From: Cepaea nemoralis
Lineage: Eukaryota; Mollusca; Gastropoda; Stylommatophora; Helicidae
DNA: 64,000 bases
Assembly (NCBI GenBank): GCA_014155875.1
Contig: JACEFZ010002092.1
Location: forward strand, 620,001-684,000
Direction: 5' to 3'
The notes beneath the pieces are model-generated. The model made no database searches. It was given only the letters and a program-made list of their open reading frames with translations, and was not told the DNA's origin. How positions within the stretch are numbered: position 1 is the first letter of the stretch; every line of letters starts with the position of its first letter. Positions 10,790 through 22,645 of this stretch are shown here, one piece after another. Both the position numbers and the translations under genes were made by a program.

Positions 10790-12380
10790 TCATTCATTCA
10801 TTCAGTAGCATGTCCTTTGCAGAACCTCGCTCCCATAACTTTCCGGAAAACGCCTCGATCACAAGCAAGATGTCCCGCGTCATACACCCATCTGGAGATC
10901 ATCCGCCACATCCTGCACCCATCTTCTCTTTGGCCTTCCCCTTCCTCTCTTCCCAGGCATATACCCTTCCATTATTGTTCTCTCCAAACTGTCATGACGT
11001 TTCAAGTGACCAAAATACTTCAATTTTCTTTGTTTTATCATCTTTAATAGCTATCCCTCCTCAATATTCAACTCTTGAAGTATGGATGCATTTGTTCTTT
11101 TCTTTACCCAAGATATTCTTAGAACTCGTCTTTAACATTTATATTCAAAGGCATGTATGCGCTGTTCAGCTTGTTTAGTAAGTGTCCATGTCTCACAGGC
11201 GTACGTTGCAATGGGAAAGATGCATGCTCTTAAAAATCTAATTTTTGTAGTTCTGTCTGTCCCACACCATAATTTATTCATCTGTTTTAGTCTTTGAAGA
11301 GCAATGGATAGTTGCCGTTTAATTTCTTTTATTAGTCACCATTATTGGTAATCAATGACCCAAGATATTCAAAATTTTCCACCACCTCCAATTTTCTCCC
11401 ATTAATGTATATTTCTTTCTCCATAGTAGTTTTATCTGTATGCATTATCTTAGTTTTTGCTATGTTAAGATATAAGTTGTGATTTTCACTATTCAATTGT
11501 GTTGAGGCTATTAGGTTTTCTATGCCATTCTGTGTTGTGGATAGTAATACTGTATCATCAGCATATCGAATCTCTGGTATGTCATGACCGCCGATATTTA
11601 GGGCATCATATGGCTCCCTGTTTATATCATCTCTTACATTTCTCATTATATTTTCGGCATACAGGTTAAACAAATAGGGTGACAGCACGCAGCCCTGACG
11701 GACTCCTTGCTTGATGTCAAACCAATCTGATGTCTCGCCATCTATTCTAACTGCTGCTTGTTGGTCTAGATATAGCATTTTTATGAGATTTACTACATGT
11801 GAAGGAAAGCCCATATTCCTCATGATTTCCCAAAGTTTCTGATGCTGTACACAGTCAAATGCCTTTGAATAATCCACAAAACATGAGAATAGGTTTACAT
11901 TAAATTTTCTGCACTTCTCTATTATTAAACGCATGTTGAATATGTGATCTCTTGTTCCTCTTCCTTGTCTAAATCCAGCTTGAACTACGTTAATCTCTTC
12001 TTCCATTTTCTTACTAAGTCTTCGCATTATGACTTTTAGTAGAATTTTACTTGCATGACTTATCAGGGCAACAGTTCTATAGTTTGTGCATAATTTCAGA
12101 TTGCCCTTTTTTGGTATTGGAATGAAGATAGTTCTCTTCCAATCTTTTGGCCATATACCATATTTCCAAATCTTTGTACATAATGCATGATATATGTGTA
12201 TGCTTTCTTCTCCTCCTGCTTCAATTAGTTCAGCTGGTATCTCATCACATCCAGGTGATTTACCATTCTTCAGGTTCCTTATAGCCCAAGCAATTTCATC
12301 TAATGAGGGTTCAGGTTCTGTCTCTGCTGTCATTGGCTCATGTATCTCATTCATATCCTCACTGTCACTCATATCATCAT
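10790..12380 (-). mobile_element. LINE-G, 5'-truncated copy with RT open for about 346 codons
   Basis: An exact 11-bp target duplication, gttaaggatat, lies at 10779-10789 and 12381-12391. The 3' tail is (GAAT)n at 10790-10803. Confidence 0.92.
11332..12372 (-). CDS. LINE-G reverse transcriptase (partial ORF)
   Basis: The open frame of 346 codons covers the RT domain: NLKNGKSPGCDEIPAELIEA before the fingers, AGFRQGRGTRDHIFNMR, FVDYSKAFDCVQH (first catalytic Asp), GVRQGCVLSPYLFNLY and the IRYADDTVLLS catalytic box, then FEYLGSLIT. The endonuclease is missing because of 5' truncation. The C-terminal part (KYFGHLKRHDSLERTIMEG, then a GRGRPKRRW-like stretch) continues downstream to about 10800 in broken frames. 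The frame opens inside the element, so the first Met is not a real start. The RT core looks undamaged, which implies a fairly young insertion. Clade is uncertain. Confidence 0.8.
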   Translation of the reverse strand: MSDSEDMNEIHEPMTAETEPEPSLDEIAWAIRNLKNGKSPGCDEIPAELIEAGGEESIHIYHALCTKIWKYGIWPKDWKRTIFIPIPKKGNLKLCTNYRTVALISHASKILLKVIMRRLSKKMEEEINVVQAGFRQGRGTRDHIFNMRLIIEKCRKFNVNLFSCFVDYSKAFDCVQHQKLWEIMRNMGFPSHVVNLIKMLYLDQQAAVRIDGETSDWFDIKQGVRQGCVLSPYLFNLYAENIMRNVRDDINREPYDALNIGGHDIPEIRYADDTVLLSTTQNGIENLIASTQLNSENHNLYLNIAKTKIMHTDKTTMEKEIYINGRKLEVVENFEYLGSLITNNGD

Positions 12381-12391
12381 GTTAAGGATAT

Positions 12392-15200
12392 ACAACTTTA
12401 AAAAAAAAATCCTCACAATATTGCTCAAGTTACCGTTCTCACACAATAATTTTACAAGTACCTCACTGAACTTTCACAATGTTGTGATGCTATATTTGTG
12501 ACACATTGCTCTGAACCTAGTTTTCACAATTATATAAATGAAAACTTCACATTTACGATAGAAATCTCAGTGCCATGCAAGTAGATTATATTGTTGCTAT
12601 AGAACATCAACTGTGTTCTGTATGTTGTGGCACGGTGTAAAACATACCACATGACATCACAATAGGGAAACAAATATGGCTGCCACGTTAGTGACATGCA
12701 CTAAAGTGGAGCAACTAATGGGTGAAACCAATAGAAATTCATCAACGAATGGATGTCCAGTACAGTAATGTATGTCTGTCACTCCAGCAAGTGTATAAGT
12801 GGAGCAGGAAATAAACAATGGGATTAGGTCTGTGGCAGATCGGTGTTGATCTGACCCAGCATTAAGTAGTGACCCCAGAGTTGATTGCAGCAGTTAAATG
12901 CACGAGGTGCATATACAACAAATAAAGTCAATGGCTTCCTACCAAGAACTGATGCTGGAAATCAAACTGGGTTCAACAGCGCTTGCTGGAATACAAGAAA
13001 GAGCAAACTTTGCACTATTGATGGATGCAGATATCAGAAAGGAAGATCATACCAAGTCTCTTTTCAATAAACTACATATTTTATAGCAGCACTATGTGCT
13101 CAGGAGAAAAAACACTTTACTTAGATATTATCTCCGACCTACATTCAAACAAGATAAGACTTTTGAATACTGTCTTTTTTGCAACATGACAATTTTTAAC
13201 CTTATTTTGCCAGTGCCAACAGTTTAACTATCAAGGACCTAGACTTTGTCTTTCACATTTACTGCAATCACCAGACATAGCTTTAAGTGCTTTACTACAT
13301 CTCTAGACCACTAATAGAGACACTTGGAGAAAAGACTCAGGGATGACAAAGTAGTACAGCAGGTAAGTGACCAAATGAATTATGTTCCAAATCTACTGAT
13401 TTACATTTGGAGCTTGTAGTGAACGCAGCTGTGATTATATACAAGAAAATTAAACACGCATGTCACTTAATAAATTTAAAAAAAAAAAATAGCAAAAATA
13501 TAGTTTCCATTTAAAGTACTGCCGCACGCTGCACTTCTCAGTTATGTTACCGATGCTAGTTTTCACACAATAATAATATTACTGACGTTACACTGAATTA
13601 TTACACAAATAATGCTGCTGCTAGTCTTCAATACAGATGCCATAAAAGATAGTACTGATGTTAAACCGAGTTCTTACAGGGCCACACAATAATGTTTCTG
13701 ATCCTGCAGTTCTCACCTAATATTTTTAATATTACATACAAACAGCATGCCTCAACTGCAGCCAACTGCTTTAGTAGAAATACATTTTATCTTTTAGCCT
13801 GGAAATTGTTGCCTCCCTACATGAACATTGTTTGAAGAAATGAGACACATACCAACATTTTAGTTAGTTTCTGTTTATTATGGCCAAGAGGAACATATGA
13901 AATAACATACACTAGCTAAACAAGAACAATGAGAACTGACACACAGATTTCACATCTGTAACATTCTTACAACCATCACACACACAATAGAATTTGCAGC
14001 AATGGTAAATAAACATTGCCTTTTATAAACAAATAGGCAACAGAATCAAATCCATTAAGCCCAGGTAATACAATCTGACACCATCTTTTTAACATAACCA
14101 CAACAATCTCCTTTAGTTTATTGTTGAAGGAAACAACCTTTGCTCGCTGTGAAAACTTCAAGGAGCTCAGCAGTCTCCAACTACAAAAGTATATTTGCCA
14201 ATTATTGCTGGGGCATCACTGTTCTCTGATGCATGTGATCTGTTCCACTTCAGAACTAGCAAGTCTTAGACATGTGACATCAGTCCCTGTATCAGTGCCA
14301 ATGTAGTCACAGACTGACTTCAGTATTTCTAATTTATTCACTATACAGAAGTACCAAACTTGGAATATTTGACTCTATATAGGGTCAAAAACATGAACTC
14401 ACGGATGTTACTTTCCTTCCTGGGGTTTTGGACTGCATACCTAATCATCTCAGAACAATTTCAACATGAGAAAACCTAGCCACAAACAAAACACGCGTAT
14501 GGCATGTGTGGTTCTCCTGTACATTCATACAGATCCCTGCTGGTGCCTTAGAGTTGGTGCACTGTGCGGAGACCTCCCTCATGTGGTCTATGGGAAGAGA
14601 CAGGAGCAAGGACGAAAGTTATCTCTGTGCAATTACAGCAATCCTTTAATCTAAACCCTCCACTGCTATGTTCTCACTAGAGGCAAGTTAAAATGTCAAC
14701 TCTCATTGTTGTGTTCTTCCACACAAACTCCTGAATAGATCTATTCGAGCATACCTGTACCACAGCCCACAATTCTCAAATGCAAATTCTGTTGAACACA
14801 ATGTTTTTTTTTTTTTTTAAATTGAGCTCTCAGATTAACAATATCAGCCTGTTGAATATAAAACAAACCTGTAAACAGTATTGATTTTCTAGACATGTCT
14901 ACCACCGACAAACAACAGACTTGCTGCCTATTATCGCACCTATTATAAAACACAAGTATCACAGGCAAGTCAGCGCCCACTCATTCACTTCTGTAATGGC
15001 AAGCAGGCAGGTGAAACAAGAAAGGAATTAAAGGCAAGGTGATAGTCCACAATAACAACCTGTCATGTCAACAATAATACCGGCAAAACAAAAAGCTTTT
15101 CTACCGATGACATATTTGGTGGGGTCAACAACACAATGCAAACAAGCAGATAATGGTGGAGCCACACCTGTGTTGTGTAAATTAGTGTCATCCTGTGCCT
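12392..15200. other. No gene recognised; degenerate A/T-rich sequence
   Basis: Only short frames occur. Loosely repeated phrases resembling ctcacacaataat and ttactgatgttac occur at about 12400-12500 and 13530-13740, and upstream near 10450-10560. They suggest a decayed minisatellite. No splice or coding signal is convincing. Confidence 0.4.
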
Positions 15201-15204
15201 TGCC

Positions 15205-15455
15205 GCTTGTATCCCCAGGGAGCAGTTGTAGTGCAGTGGACAGCATTTACCCACCAACCTGATGGTCATGGGTTTCAATTCACACCCAGGTGGATTTTCC
15301 AACTGACCAGGACTCCCAGCCTAACATGGGGACCAGTAAGTGTCTTGGAAAGACAAGGCGGCCAGCGAGATATTGACTGCATCAGCCATTGAGTGCATTA
15401 GACGTGGAGTTAACATCAAATACCCAATACACCGCATGGCATAGAACAGATGACT
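15205..15455 (+). mobile_element. SINE-2 (tRNA-derived), single copy
   Basis: The A-box-like gtagtgcagtggacagc and B-box-like gggtttcaattc are spaced about 40 bases apart, as in a tRNA. A body of roughly 180 bases follows (ccaggactcccagcctaac, ggcggccagcgagat). No second copy is present in the window, so the family is inferred from promoter boxes only. Confidence 0.5.
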
Positions 15456-16530
15456 CTTTTGTTGTAAATTGTATTGATGATTAGTGCTACTGGACTCTGT
15501 ACCTGCCCCAAACTATCACTGACTCACATTTCTTCAAATAAACTAGTAACCTCAACAACTGCACACAAACAATCCTTGTCTCCATAAAGTCAAGAGTAGA
15601 TCACCTTTCATGACTTTAAAAATAAAAAAAAAATAAGCCTGCCCAAATGTATTACTCCTGTCTCCAAGTAATCAAAGAGATCAACAAAGTCAACAATTAA
15701 AAAAAACAAAAAACATACACTCTGGTGTACAACATTTGCAGCAATAACAAATCTGTGAGCCAACAACAATAAATTAAAATTTCCCAATTCGTGAACTATA
15801 TTTTTACAAATATTCAAACATAATCGGCTGGCTTTATCACTCTTATCTCCCAGCAAAGCATGTGCACAAGTCAACAAACTGACAATCACACTGCCAATCT
15901 GGCAGAAAGGTTCTCATTCAAATCTTCTGTGTTATTGCAGGGGGGAGTTCATTACATTCGCATCACTCAGACTACACTACTGGTCAATATCTGGTCGCAA
16001 CATAAACATTCTAGTAGCAATCTGGCTGTGCTATGGACTCTCCGCTCTGAAAAAAAAAACAACACAAAATTACAAAAACACTAATTCACATATTACTACT
16101 GCATTATATATTATAATCACATTATTACATATATTATAATCACAAATTCAAAATACAAAATTTTGGAACAGCACATTTACGCTGACCCATAAGTACCATT
16201 TTATTAGTGTATATAATCCATGCTTCGCGATACATGTTATTACAGATGAGTCCGCTAATTCAGATTAATTGGGAGTGGGGAATAAATCTGAACAATAGGT
16301 TCAGGAAGTTGCACAAGCAACTCTTACTTCCTGAACTTGCTTATGGAAAGGTGAATGCAAATGGCAGTGTTGTTGAACTGAGAATAATTTGGAATTTATT
16401 TGTATTCATGAAGAAAAGATGTTCTGAAAATGCAAGAAATGGCCCCTCTAAGAGGCTAATGGCAGAGCAACCTGTTGAACTTGTGCTCAATGATTCGGAG
16501 GATAATGAATCCAGCCACATACTAGATCAT
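15456..16530. other. No gene supported
   Basis: Homopolymer-rich, AT-rich sequence. A plus-strand frame from 16207 is open for about 110 codons before it enters LINE-H. It has no recognisable motif, so I do not call it a gene. Confidence 0.4.
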
Positions 16531-16998
16531 TGTCAATCAATCAGGTGCCGTATCCACAATAAAGGCTGGCTACACTGTCTGTCTCTCGCCCTGACAGTAC
16601 ATTCTGTCAGATTGCTGTTCATCCATCTCTTGATGTTATCTTCCCACTTGTCTACCTCCTGCTCGTTTTCCTTCAATCTTACTCTCCAGTATGGTTTTTT
16701 AAAGATATGTTTTAACGTGACCAAAATATTTGACTTGCCTCTTTTTTATTTCTTTTATCAAGTCTCTTTTCATTCCCAGTTTTTCTAGGACCTTAGTATT
16801 TGCTTTTGTTTCCAAGTAATACAAATCCAGGGCCTCTATTCGACTTTCTAATTGCTTGTTCAACATCTGGGCTTCCGCACCATACAGTAGTGATGAATAT
16901 ACATATAACATTTAACAATTTTCATTTTGGATGCATTGTTAACCTCTCTAGATGTTCATACTAACTGCATGATGTTGAAAGCATTTTTGGCCATCATG
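16531..16998 (-). mobile_element. LINE-H 3' fragment, copy 1
   Basis: Minus-strand translation gives LNKQLESRIEALDLYY, VLEKLGMKRDLIKEIKKRQV and KYFGHVK, aligning with LINE-H at 48919-49624. The tail is (ATTG)n, read here as caatcaatcagg. Frames are broken. Confidence 0.75.
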
Positions 16999-17039
16999 AA
17001 ATCAGTGCATTGTGGAAGAACATTAATCACTGTGCTACT

Positions 17040-17270
17040 ACAACTACAGAAAAAAAATTTAAGTATTAAAATAATTAAAAGAAAAAAACTACAGAAAAAT
17101 CACTGCAGGAAATCCTCCTCCAGAAACATCAAGCATTCTTTGCCCACATTGTCAAAGAACATTTCGAGCCAAAATAGACCTTATCAGCCATCTTAGAACC
17201 CACGGCTCCATACCTTTAATCCCACTGGATGAAATGAATGGTCATCATCATTCTTGATGGACAAACAACA
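17040..17270 (+). mobile_element. LINE 3' end with C2H2-like finger
   Basis: Positions 17131-17193 encode a C..C, twelve residues, H...H pattern (CPHCQRTF, then HLRTH). Such a terminal finger is common at the C-terminus of some LINE ORF2 proteins. The following gaatggtcatcatcattc.tgatgga resembles 61034-61062, a second LINE end. This is not a zinc-finger gene; there is one finger and no open frame around it. Confidence 0.5.
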
Positions 17271-17479
17271 CAACTACAGTTGTGTTCACAAACCAGACTC
17301 GTGTGAGTAGATTTGTGCAGTTATATTTCGGGGCATCACCACTACTCTGTTATCTAGCCCCAGGTGGATGATGCCTCTTTGCCTAACCCACACTTGCCAA
17401 TAAGCATTGGGGTGTTGGAAGGCTAAGCTGGCACTTCAAGGCCAAATATGTTGCCTTTGGTTATATCCATATGGAGTAC

Positions 17480-17620
17480 TCTTGATCATTGTTTATTGAT
17501 TGCTTTCTTCGTCTTCCTCTGGCTCTACATCCAGATTGTTTTTGGTTGTATGCACGTAAGGTAATTGATCGGGCTTTAATTTCAACAGATGCCTAAACCA
17601 CTGTTTGTTGCCTCTCAATG
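17480..17620 (-). mobile_element. Possible LINE C-terminal fragment
   Basis: Minus-strand frames give QWFRHLLKLKPDQLPY and GCRARGRRRKQ, resembling the W.GH..R and GRPRKRW blocks at LINE C-termini. The match is short and from memory of the pattern only. Confidence 0.3.
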
Positions 17621-17804
17621 AAGTAGAAGCATGATGTGCCTATCAGGTTGATGCTGTTTCTTACATCCTATTCCTCTAAAGACAACAGCAGCCTTCTCAA
17701 GCATTTTATCTCATTTGACAAGTGATCAGATTTCTACAGTAGGATGTTGATAGGGACCAAGTATGAAGTTATACTAATGGGTAGGACATTACACTGACAA
17801 TCAC

Positions 17805-18734
17805 ATGAGCAAGGTTGATGCACTATCGCCGCTACTCTTCAATCTGGCTCTAGAGAAAGTTGTAAGGAAGATAAAGGAGGAATGTGATATTGGAGGAACA
17901 TCCAAGCTGCTTGGTTATGCAGATGATATAGATATTATAGGACAAAGTGAACAAAAGACATTGGAAATATTGACTCACTTAAAGGAAAAAGCCCAACAGA
18001 TGGGGCTGGTTATCAACCAAGATAAGACAGAATATATGGTAATTTCAAGAGACGGAATGGCTAAAAACTCTGGCCACATACAAATAGATAATATGACCAT
18101 TAAAAGAACGGAATCATACAAATACCTGGGTACAATCTTCAACTGCTCCAACATCATAAGGGAAGAAATACAAACTAGAATCAACTCAAATAAGATATAC
18201 TATGCACTACAACATCTACTAAAATCAAAGGCGCTATCTCGTAACACCAAAATCACAATATACAAAACACTGATCAGACCAGTTGTGCTGTATGGCTCTG
18301 AAACCTGGAGTACAACGAAAGGAGACGAAGCCTTGTTACAAACCTTTGAGAACAAAATTTTAAGACGCATCTTTGGACCCATTAGGGATACACAAAGTGG
18401 AGAGTGGAAAAGAAGAAGTAACAAAGACATTTATGATCTGTTTAAGTCCCCGCTAATCACTGGTATCATGAAGGCTAATAGACTACAATGGCTGGGGCAT
18501 ATAGAAAGAATGGAAGATAATAGGGAAACAAAACTCGCTTACACTCAGGAAATAAATGACCGTAGACCCCGAGGTAGACCAAGAAGACGGTGGAGAGATA
18601 ATACATGTACAGACCTACAAGCACTTGGAATCAACGACTGGCAAGAGAAGGTCCACCAGAGACGAATGGAGACGGATTGTATTTGCAGCAAAGAACCTCA
18701 ATGGCTCGGAAAGCTGAAGAAGAAGAAGGTTAGA
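17805..18734 (+). CDS. LINE-D RT C-terminal half (open frame, partial)
   Basis: The frame contains the catalytic box LGYADDIDIIG, SYKYLGTIFN, VVLYGSETWS, RLQWLGHIERMEDNR and a GRPRRRWRDN block. The last are typical of the region after the RT core. It lacks the endonuclease and the first RT motifs. One frameshift near the end (EKVHQRR) departs from the other copies, which read NDWQEKVNQRDEWR there. The initial Met lies in flanking DNA, so this is not a functional start. Confidence 0.7.
17817..18724 (+). mobile_element. LINE-D, 5'-truncated copy
   Basis: The copy begins inside the RT domain at DALSPLLFN and ends with an (AAG)n tail. A short direct repeat, aaggtt, flanks it (17811, 18725). Further copies lie at 43135-43565 and, inverted, at 56016-56493. 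Confidence 0.8.
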
Positions 18735-18817
18735 CAAAGGTCCAAACCTATTCCTCCGTGCACTCAAGCCTACAAAAGTGTGATGGTCCTAACATGCACA
18801 TCAGCTTCCTGCTACAG

Positions 18818-19188
18818 CAGTGGTTCTCAACCGGTGGTGAATCCCACCCTCAATTTTATTTTTTTGGGGGGGAGGGGGTGGTAGTGGGGGTGTGTGTGTG
18901 CGTGCAAGATTATTTCAAGATCGCGTTACTACAAGAACCGATTACTTGATTGTTTTTCCCCTCCATACTTTACAGTTCCGTACTTCTCGTCATTTTGAAA
19001 TTTGTTTTATAACATGTTTTATGTAGATGTCTAGGCTTGTTCTGGTATGTGTTGTTAAATTTAGCTTCCATTTTTATGTATACTGTATAGAGGGGTGTGG
19101 TGTTGGTGGTGGGAAAGAAAGAAGAGAAATACGAACATCTGGTGAAGGGGTGCATGGGCCAAAAAAAAAAAAAGGTTGAGAACCACTG
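18818..19188. mobile_element. hAT-1 MITE, second copy
   Basis: The termini are cagtggttctcaacc and ggttgagaaccactg. The flanking 8 bp tgctacag (18810-18817) and tgctacgg (19189-19196) differ by one base. The interior shares the accgattacttg and tacagt blocks with the other copies. Confidence 0.88.
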
Positions 19189-19439
19189 TGCTACGGGACT
19201 TTCTTTAAGTAAGTGTAGAGCAGCCAAACAGAAGATGGTTGTTAAAGAAGAATATGACCTTGACAGCTTGAGGCAAACCAAAACCAAATCAAAGTCTATC
19301 CAACCACGTTTAAAACAATTTCAATATGACATGTGCACAGTGTGACAATTAAGATAATTTTATTTTTAGCAGTCAACTGTTTTTTTTTTTTTTACATCCT
19401 CATAGTTTGTCCACAAATGCAGCGGCATAGGTTAAAACA

Positions 19440-19700
19440 AAATTTATCAGCTCTGCATGCTGAAACATTCTTGTAGCAAGTGTTTTCTTGTCAATTTACC
19501 AACTCCTCAGTTACATTCATCAGTACCTCCAATCTTTAGTTTATTAAACACAAAATATTTCCACCAGTTATGCCATGTTCAGAGTGAAGATCGTGAGATG
19601 TTCATATCAGTTGAGTTGGTAAAATGCAATATCGTTTTGGTGGCCTGGTTGCTCTTACTCCCACTTGGTTCTAAAGGGCTTCTTAAAAAAACTCTTGGCC
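19440..19700 (-). mobile_element. LINE-B fragment (RNase H C-terminal region), old
   Basis: The piece aligns with the full LINE-B at about 51730-51960, sharing phrases such as ttacattcatc.gta.ctcc.atctttagtttatt. It is much diverged and lies just downstream of the SR gene's last exon. An AATAAA on the minus strand at about 19541 falls inside it. Confidence 0.65.
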
Positions 19701-19854
19701 GCAAAGCTTGTGTCTATATTAGACGACAACTGGTTTTTAAATGCTGCATGTTTATGTGCTGAGAAATCTGTAAAAGATAGGGCCACCCACAGCTTGCATT
19801 ATGTTAACCTCCACACAATAAACTTGCTGTAAACACAAGCAACAATACTGCTAC

Positions 19855-20860
19855 TCACCTGTTGCTGCCTGGGCTGCTTTTGTCAGCACTTGGACTCCTG
19901 TCTCTGTCACTACTGTCATCTCTGGCGCGTTTATCCACTGGCCGGACAGGCTCTTGACTCTCACTTCGGCTTCTCCTGTCCCTGTCACTACTGTCATCTC
20001 TGGCTCGTTTGTCCGCTGGCCGGACAGGGTCTTGACTCTCACTTCGGCTTCTCCTGTCCCTGTCACTACTGTCATCTCTGGCTCGTTTGTCCACTGGCCG
20101 GACAGGGTCTTGACTCTCACTTCGGCTTCTCCTGTCCCTGTCATCTCTGGTTCGTTTGTCCACTGGCCGGATAGGCTCTTGACTTTCACTTCGGCTTCTC
20201 CTGCCAGTACTCTTTGGACTGTCTATGCTACCATCCCGTTTTTTTGAAATAATTTTTTCTTCCCATCTCTCTTCTACACTCGTGCTCCGATCACGCTGAA
20301 CACTCTTTGGACTATCATCTCTGTCCTCATGGCTTGCACTTCTATACTCTTTCTTACTGCTTTCCCTGTTGCTACTTTTTCTATCCTTGCTTTCTTCTCT
20401 GTGTTCACGGCTCCCACTCCTGTCCTTTCTCTCATCACTCTTACCTTTTTTATCCCTCTTCTCCCTGCTCCCACTCCTATTGCTATAACCCCTACTCCTG
20501 TCTCTTCTTCCATCCTCATTTATTTTCTCATCATGGCTGCTGTCCCTATCCTTCTTGTCATTCCTGGAACTTCTTTGGTCATTGTATGGACTTCTCCTAT
20601 CCCTGGGGTCTCTGTCCCTGGGGTCTCTGCCCCTGTGGTCTCTGTCCCTGCGGTCTCTGTCCCTACTTCTGCTTCTATCCTTGCGGCCTCTCTCTCTGCT
20701 TCTATCTCTGCTCCTACTTTTCCTACTATCCCTCCTAGTGGTTCTATCTCGACTAGCACTCCTGTCTCGCTGCCGACTTCTGCTTCTGTTTCTCCTTGAG
20801 CGACTTTGACTGCGCGACCTTGTTCTTGATCTCCGCCGTTCACGTGACCTGGATCTCGAC
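19855..20860 (-). CDS. SR-family splicing factor, exon 3 (C-terminal RS domain)
   Basis: The acceptor ttttgaag ends at 20861 and the first base completes an Arg codon from exon 2. The frame is then open for about 335 codons of RS/RD/RE-rich sequence, the domain that SR-protein kinases phosphorylate and that contacts other splicing factors. The last 100 residues contain four copies of a roughly 26-residue unit (RRSRSESQ, then P.RPVDKR.RDD), visible in DNA as repeats at about 19880-20175. The frame ends ...SPGSNR and TGA at 19857-19855. That stop overlaps a good donor (ag|gtgagt at 19858), so a further exon is possible. With this stop the total is about 492 residues. Confidence 0.82.
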
Positions 20861-21354
20861 CTTCAAAACAATAACGAAACAGGAAAAGCATAAGTTGTAC
20901 AATTCTTTACTATTATAACCAATTCAATGATTCCAATAATTAAAGAAAACACAAATGCTTATTTAAATTCTTAAAGGCTATCATAAAATTCCAGAATATG
21001 TTTACTAATACAAAAGTATAATTTGTGTTATTTTATATTCATATTTAACATTAAATTTAAATTACCAAAATAATCTTGTCTTTCTACTCTCAATATGTAA
21101 TGACTCACCAAACACAAGCTTATTATTACATATAGACATTTTAAGATGTTAGTCAATTTAATTAACATCATTTTTGACGTATAGAAAGATATACAGCTCA
21201 GGCCATTAAACAGTGAGCAAAAGATATCACCTGTGTGTTACCAAGGACCCTTTAGGGAAGCAAAGAATAGAAACACTAACCTCTGATGCATGTCACAAAA
21301 GGTGATTAAGGAGGGCGGCCTGAGATTGGCTATCTCCCTCAGTAGAAAACTTTG

Positions 21355-21440
21355 GCTACAAAACTCAACCAATCATGAACAAGTTTACAAAATCCAACCA
21401 ATCATGAGCAAGGCAAGAAAATCCAACCAATCATGAGCAA
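21355..21440. repeat. Short tandem units each carrying CCAAT
   Basis: Three units of aaccaatcatgagcaag type lie directly before the 3.7-kb duplication. Each carries ccaat. They may be promoter-like by chance; no transcript start is visible. Confidence 0.5.
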
Positions 21441-21689
21441 GTACAAAAGGCTTGGAATGAATCGGTTGTTTCCTATTGGGAGATGAAAGGCAGAAGAAGA
21501 GAAAAGATATGAGCAAGTGATACTGTCATATGATCAAGTGATACTGCCATGTCATTACTGGAGTGAACAAAACAGTATATTTTAAGCATGGGGACATTAT
21601 TTGTACAAACGACTGCAGAGTTATGTCAAACTGCACTTGCTAGTTCTCTACCAGACTTCAATGTAAATTGTAGTTCTGAAGAGAAGAAA

Positions 21690-22020
21690 GAGTCTTCTAC
21701 ATCTTACTTGAGAAGAGAAAGATGAAGAATTTACTAGGTCAGTTCACTAAAAACTAGGGGGGGGGGGGGGGGGGGGGGAAGAAGAGTCAGTACAAATTGT
21801 TAGCAACAATGTAATGCTGTAGAGAAGTGTCTTCTACATCTTACTTGAGAAGAGAAAGATGAAGAATTTACGAGGTCAGTTCACTAAAAACTGGGGGGGG
21901 GGGGGGGAAAGAGAGAGAGTACAAATTGATAACAACAATGTTATTCTGCAGGGAAGAGTCATCTACATCACACTGAGAAGAGAAAGATGAATTTATTAGG
22001 CTAATTCACTAAGATAACAA
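21690..22020. repeat. About 120-bp local tandem repeat with poly-G (also at 25365-25700)
   Basis: Three units share cttacttgagaagagaaag, gtcagttcactaaaaact, a G run, then gtacaaatt and aacaacaatgt. The unit occurs in both copies of the 3.7-kb segment. Long G runs are prone to G-quadruplex formation and to sequencing error. Confidence 0.85.
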
Positions 22021-22424
22021 AAATGTACAAGAAAGAGGAACTTGAATTGACAGGGTTCAAATAAAAACAAGAAGCAGATAAGATCAATGCAATAGAGGCA
22101 CATAAACCATAAGATATATTTTTTTTCAATAATTAAAACAAATCAGAAATTCAATTTCATCTAACAATATTTTATTGTGAATAGATTATATCCTGGGTTA
22201 TAAATAGGATATATAGTGTCTATTACTATTGCAGATGATGGATTTTGTATTTGTTTATTCATATCTCTCAACCAGCTATAGTCTTTGCCTACCTCATAGT
22301 CATGTATATTGCAATACTTTAATTCATATTGTGTAAGTTATACAATCTTGCTATTTCTGCTTTTATATTTGCAACTTTTACTAAGTGACTTTAAATTATT
22401 ACTATTTTACAAGCCTAACATGGC

Positions 22425-22645
22425 GAGGGGAGGAGAGGGGTTTGGGTTGGCTTTCACACTGGTCAGCCGGATTTAAATGACTTCTTGTAAGTACCTTAGA
22501 AGAGTTTGCCTGATGGCGGGGTACATTAGTAATAAGGAAAGATCACCCACATGCAAAAATCACTTCAGTGCACTAACCAGTAGTAGCAACTACTAGTAAT
22601 AGTACCATTGTACGGACTATGGTTGAGTTCAAAGCCAGTAAATAT
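22425..22645 (+). mobile_element. SINE-4-related copy (duplicated at 26112-26345)
   Basis: It shares with 45312-45590 the run from gtttgggtt, through gatggcg..gtacattag, to ccacatgcaaaaatca, tcagtgcacta, agtag and ttgagttcaaag. The 5' tRNA-like region is weak here. The second copy exists only because of the 3.7-kb duplication. Confidence 0.6.

Noticed and set aside
16207..16788. 193-codon plus-strand gene
   Set aside because: The last third is antisense LINE-H; the first 110 codons show no recognisable motif or splice sites.
17131..17193. Zinc-finger transcription factor gene
   Set aside because: Only one finger, flanking frames broken, LINE-like context.
19890..20809. Plus-strand frames of 80-156 codons opposite the RS exon
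   Set aside because: Shadows of the SR gene's repetitive exon 3; composition follows the reverse complement of RS codons.
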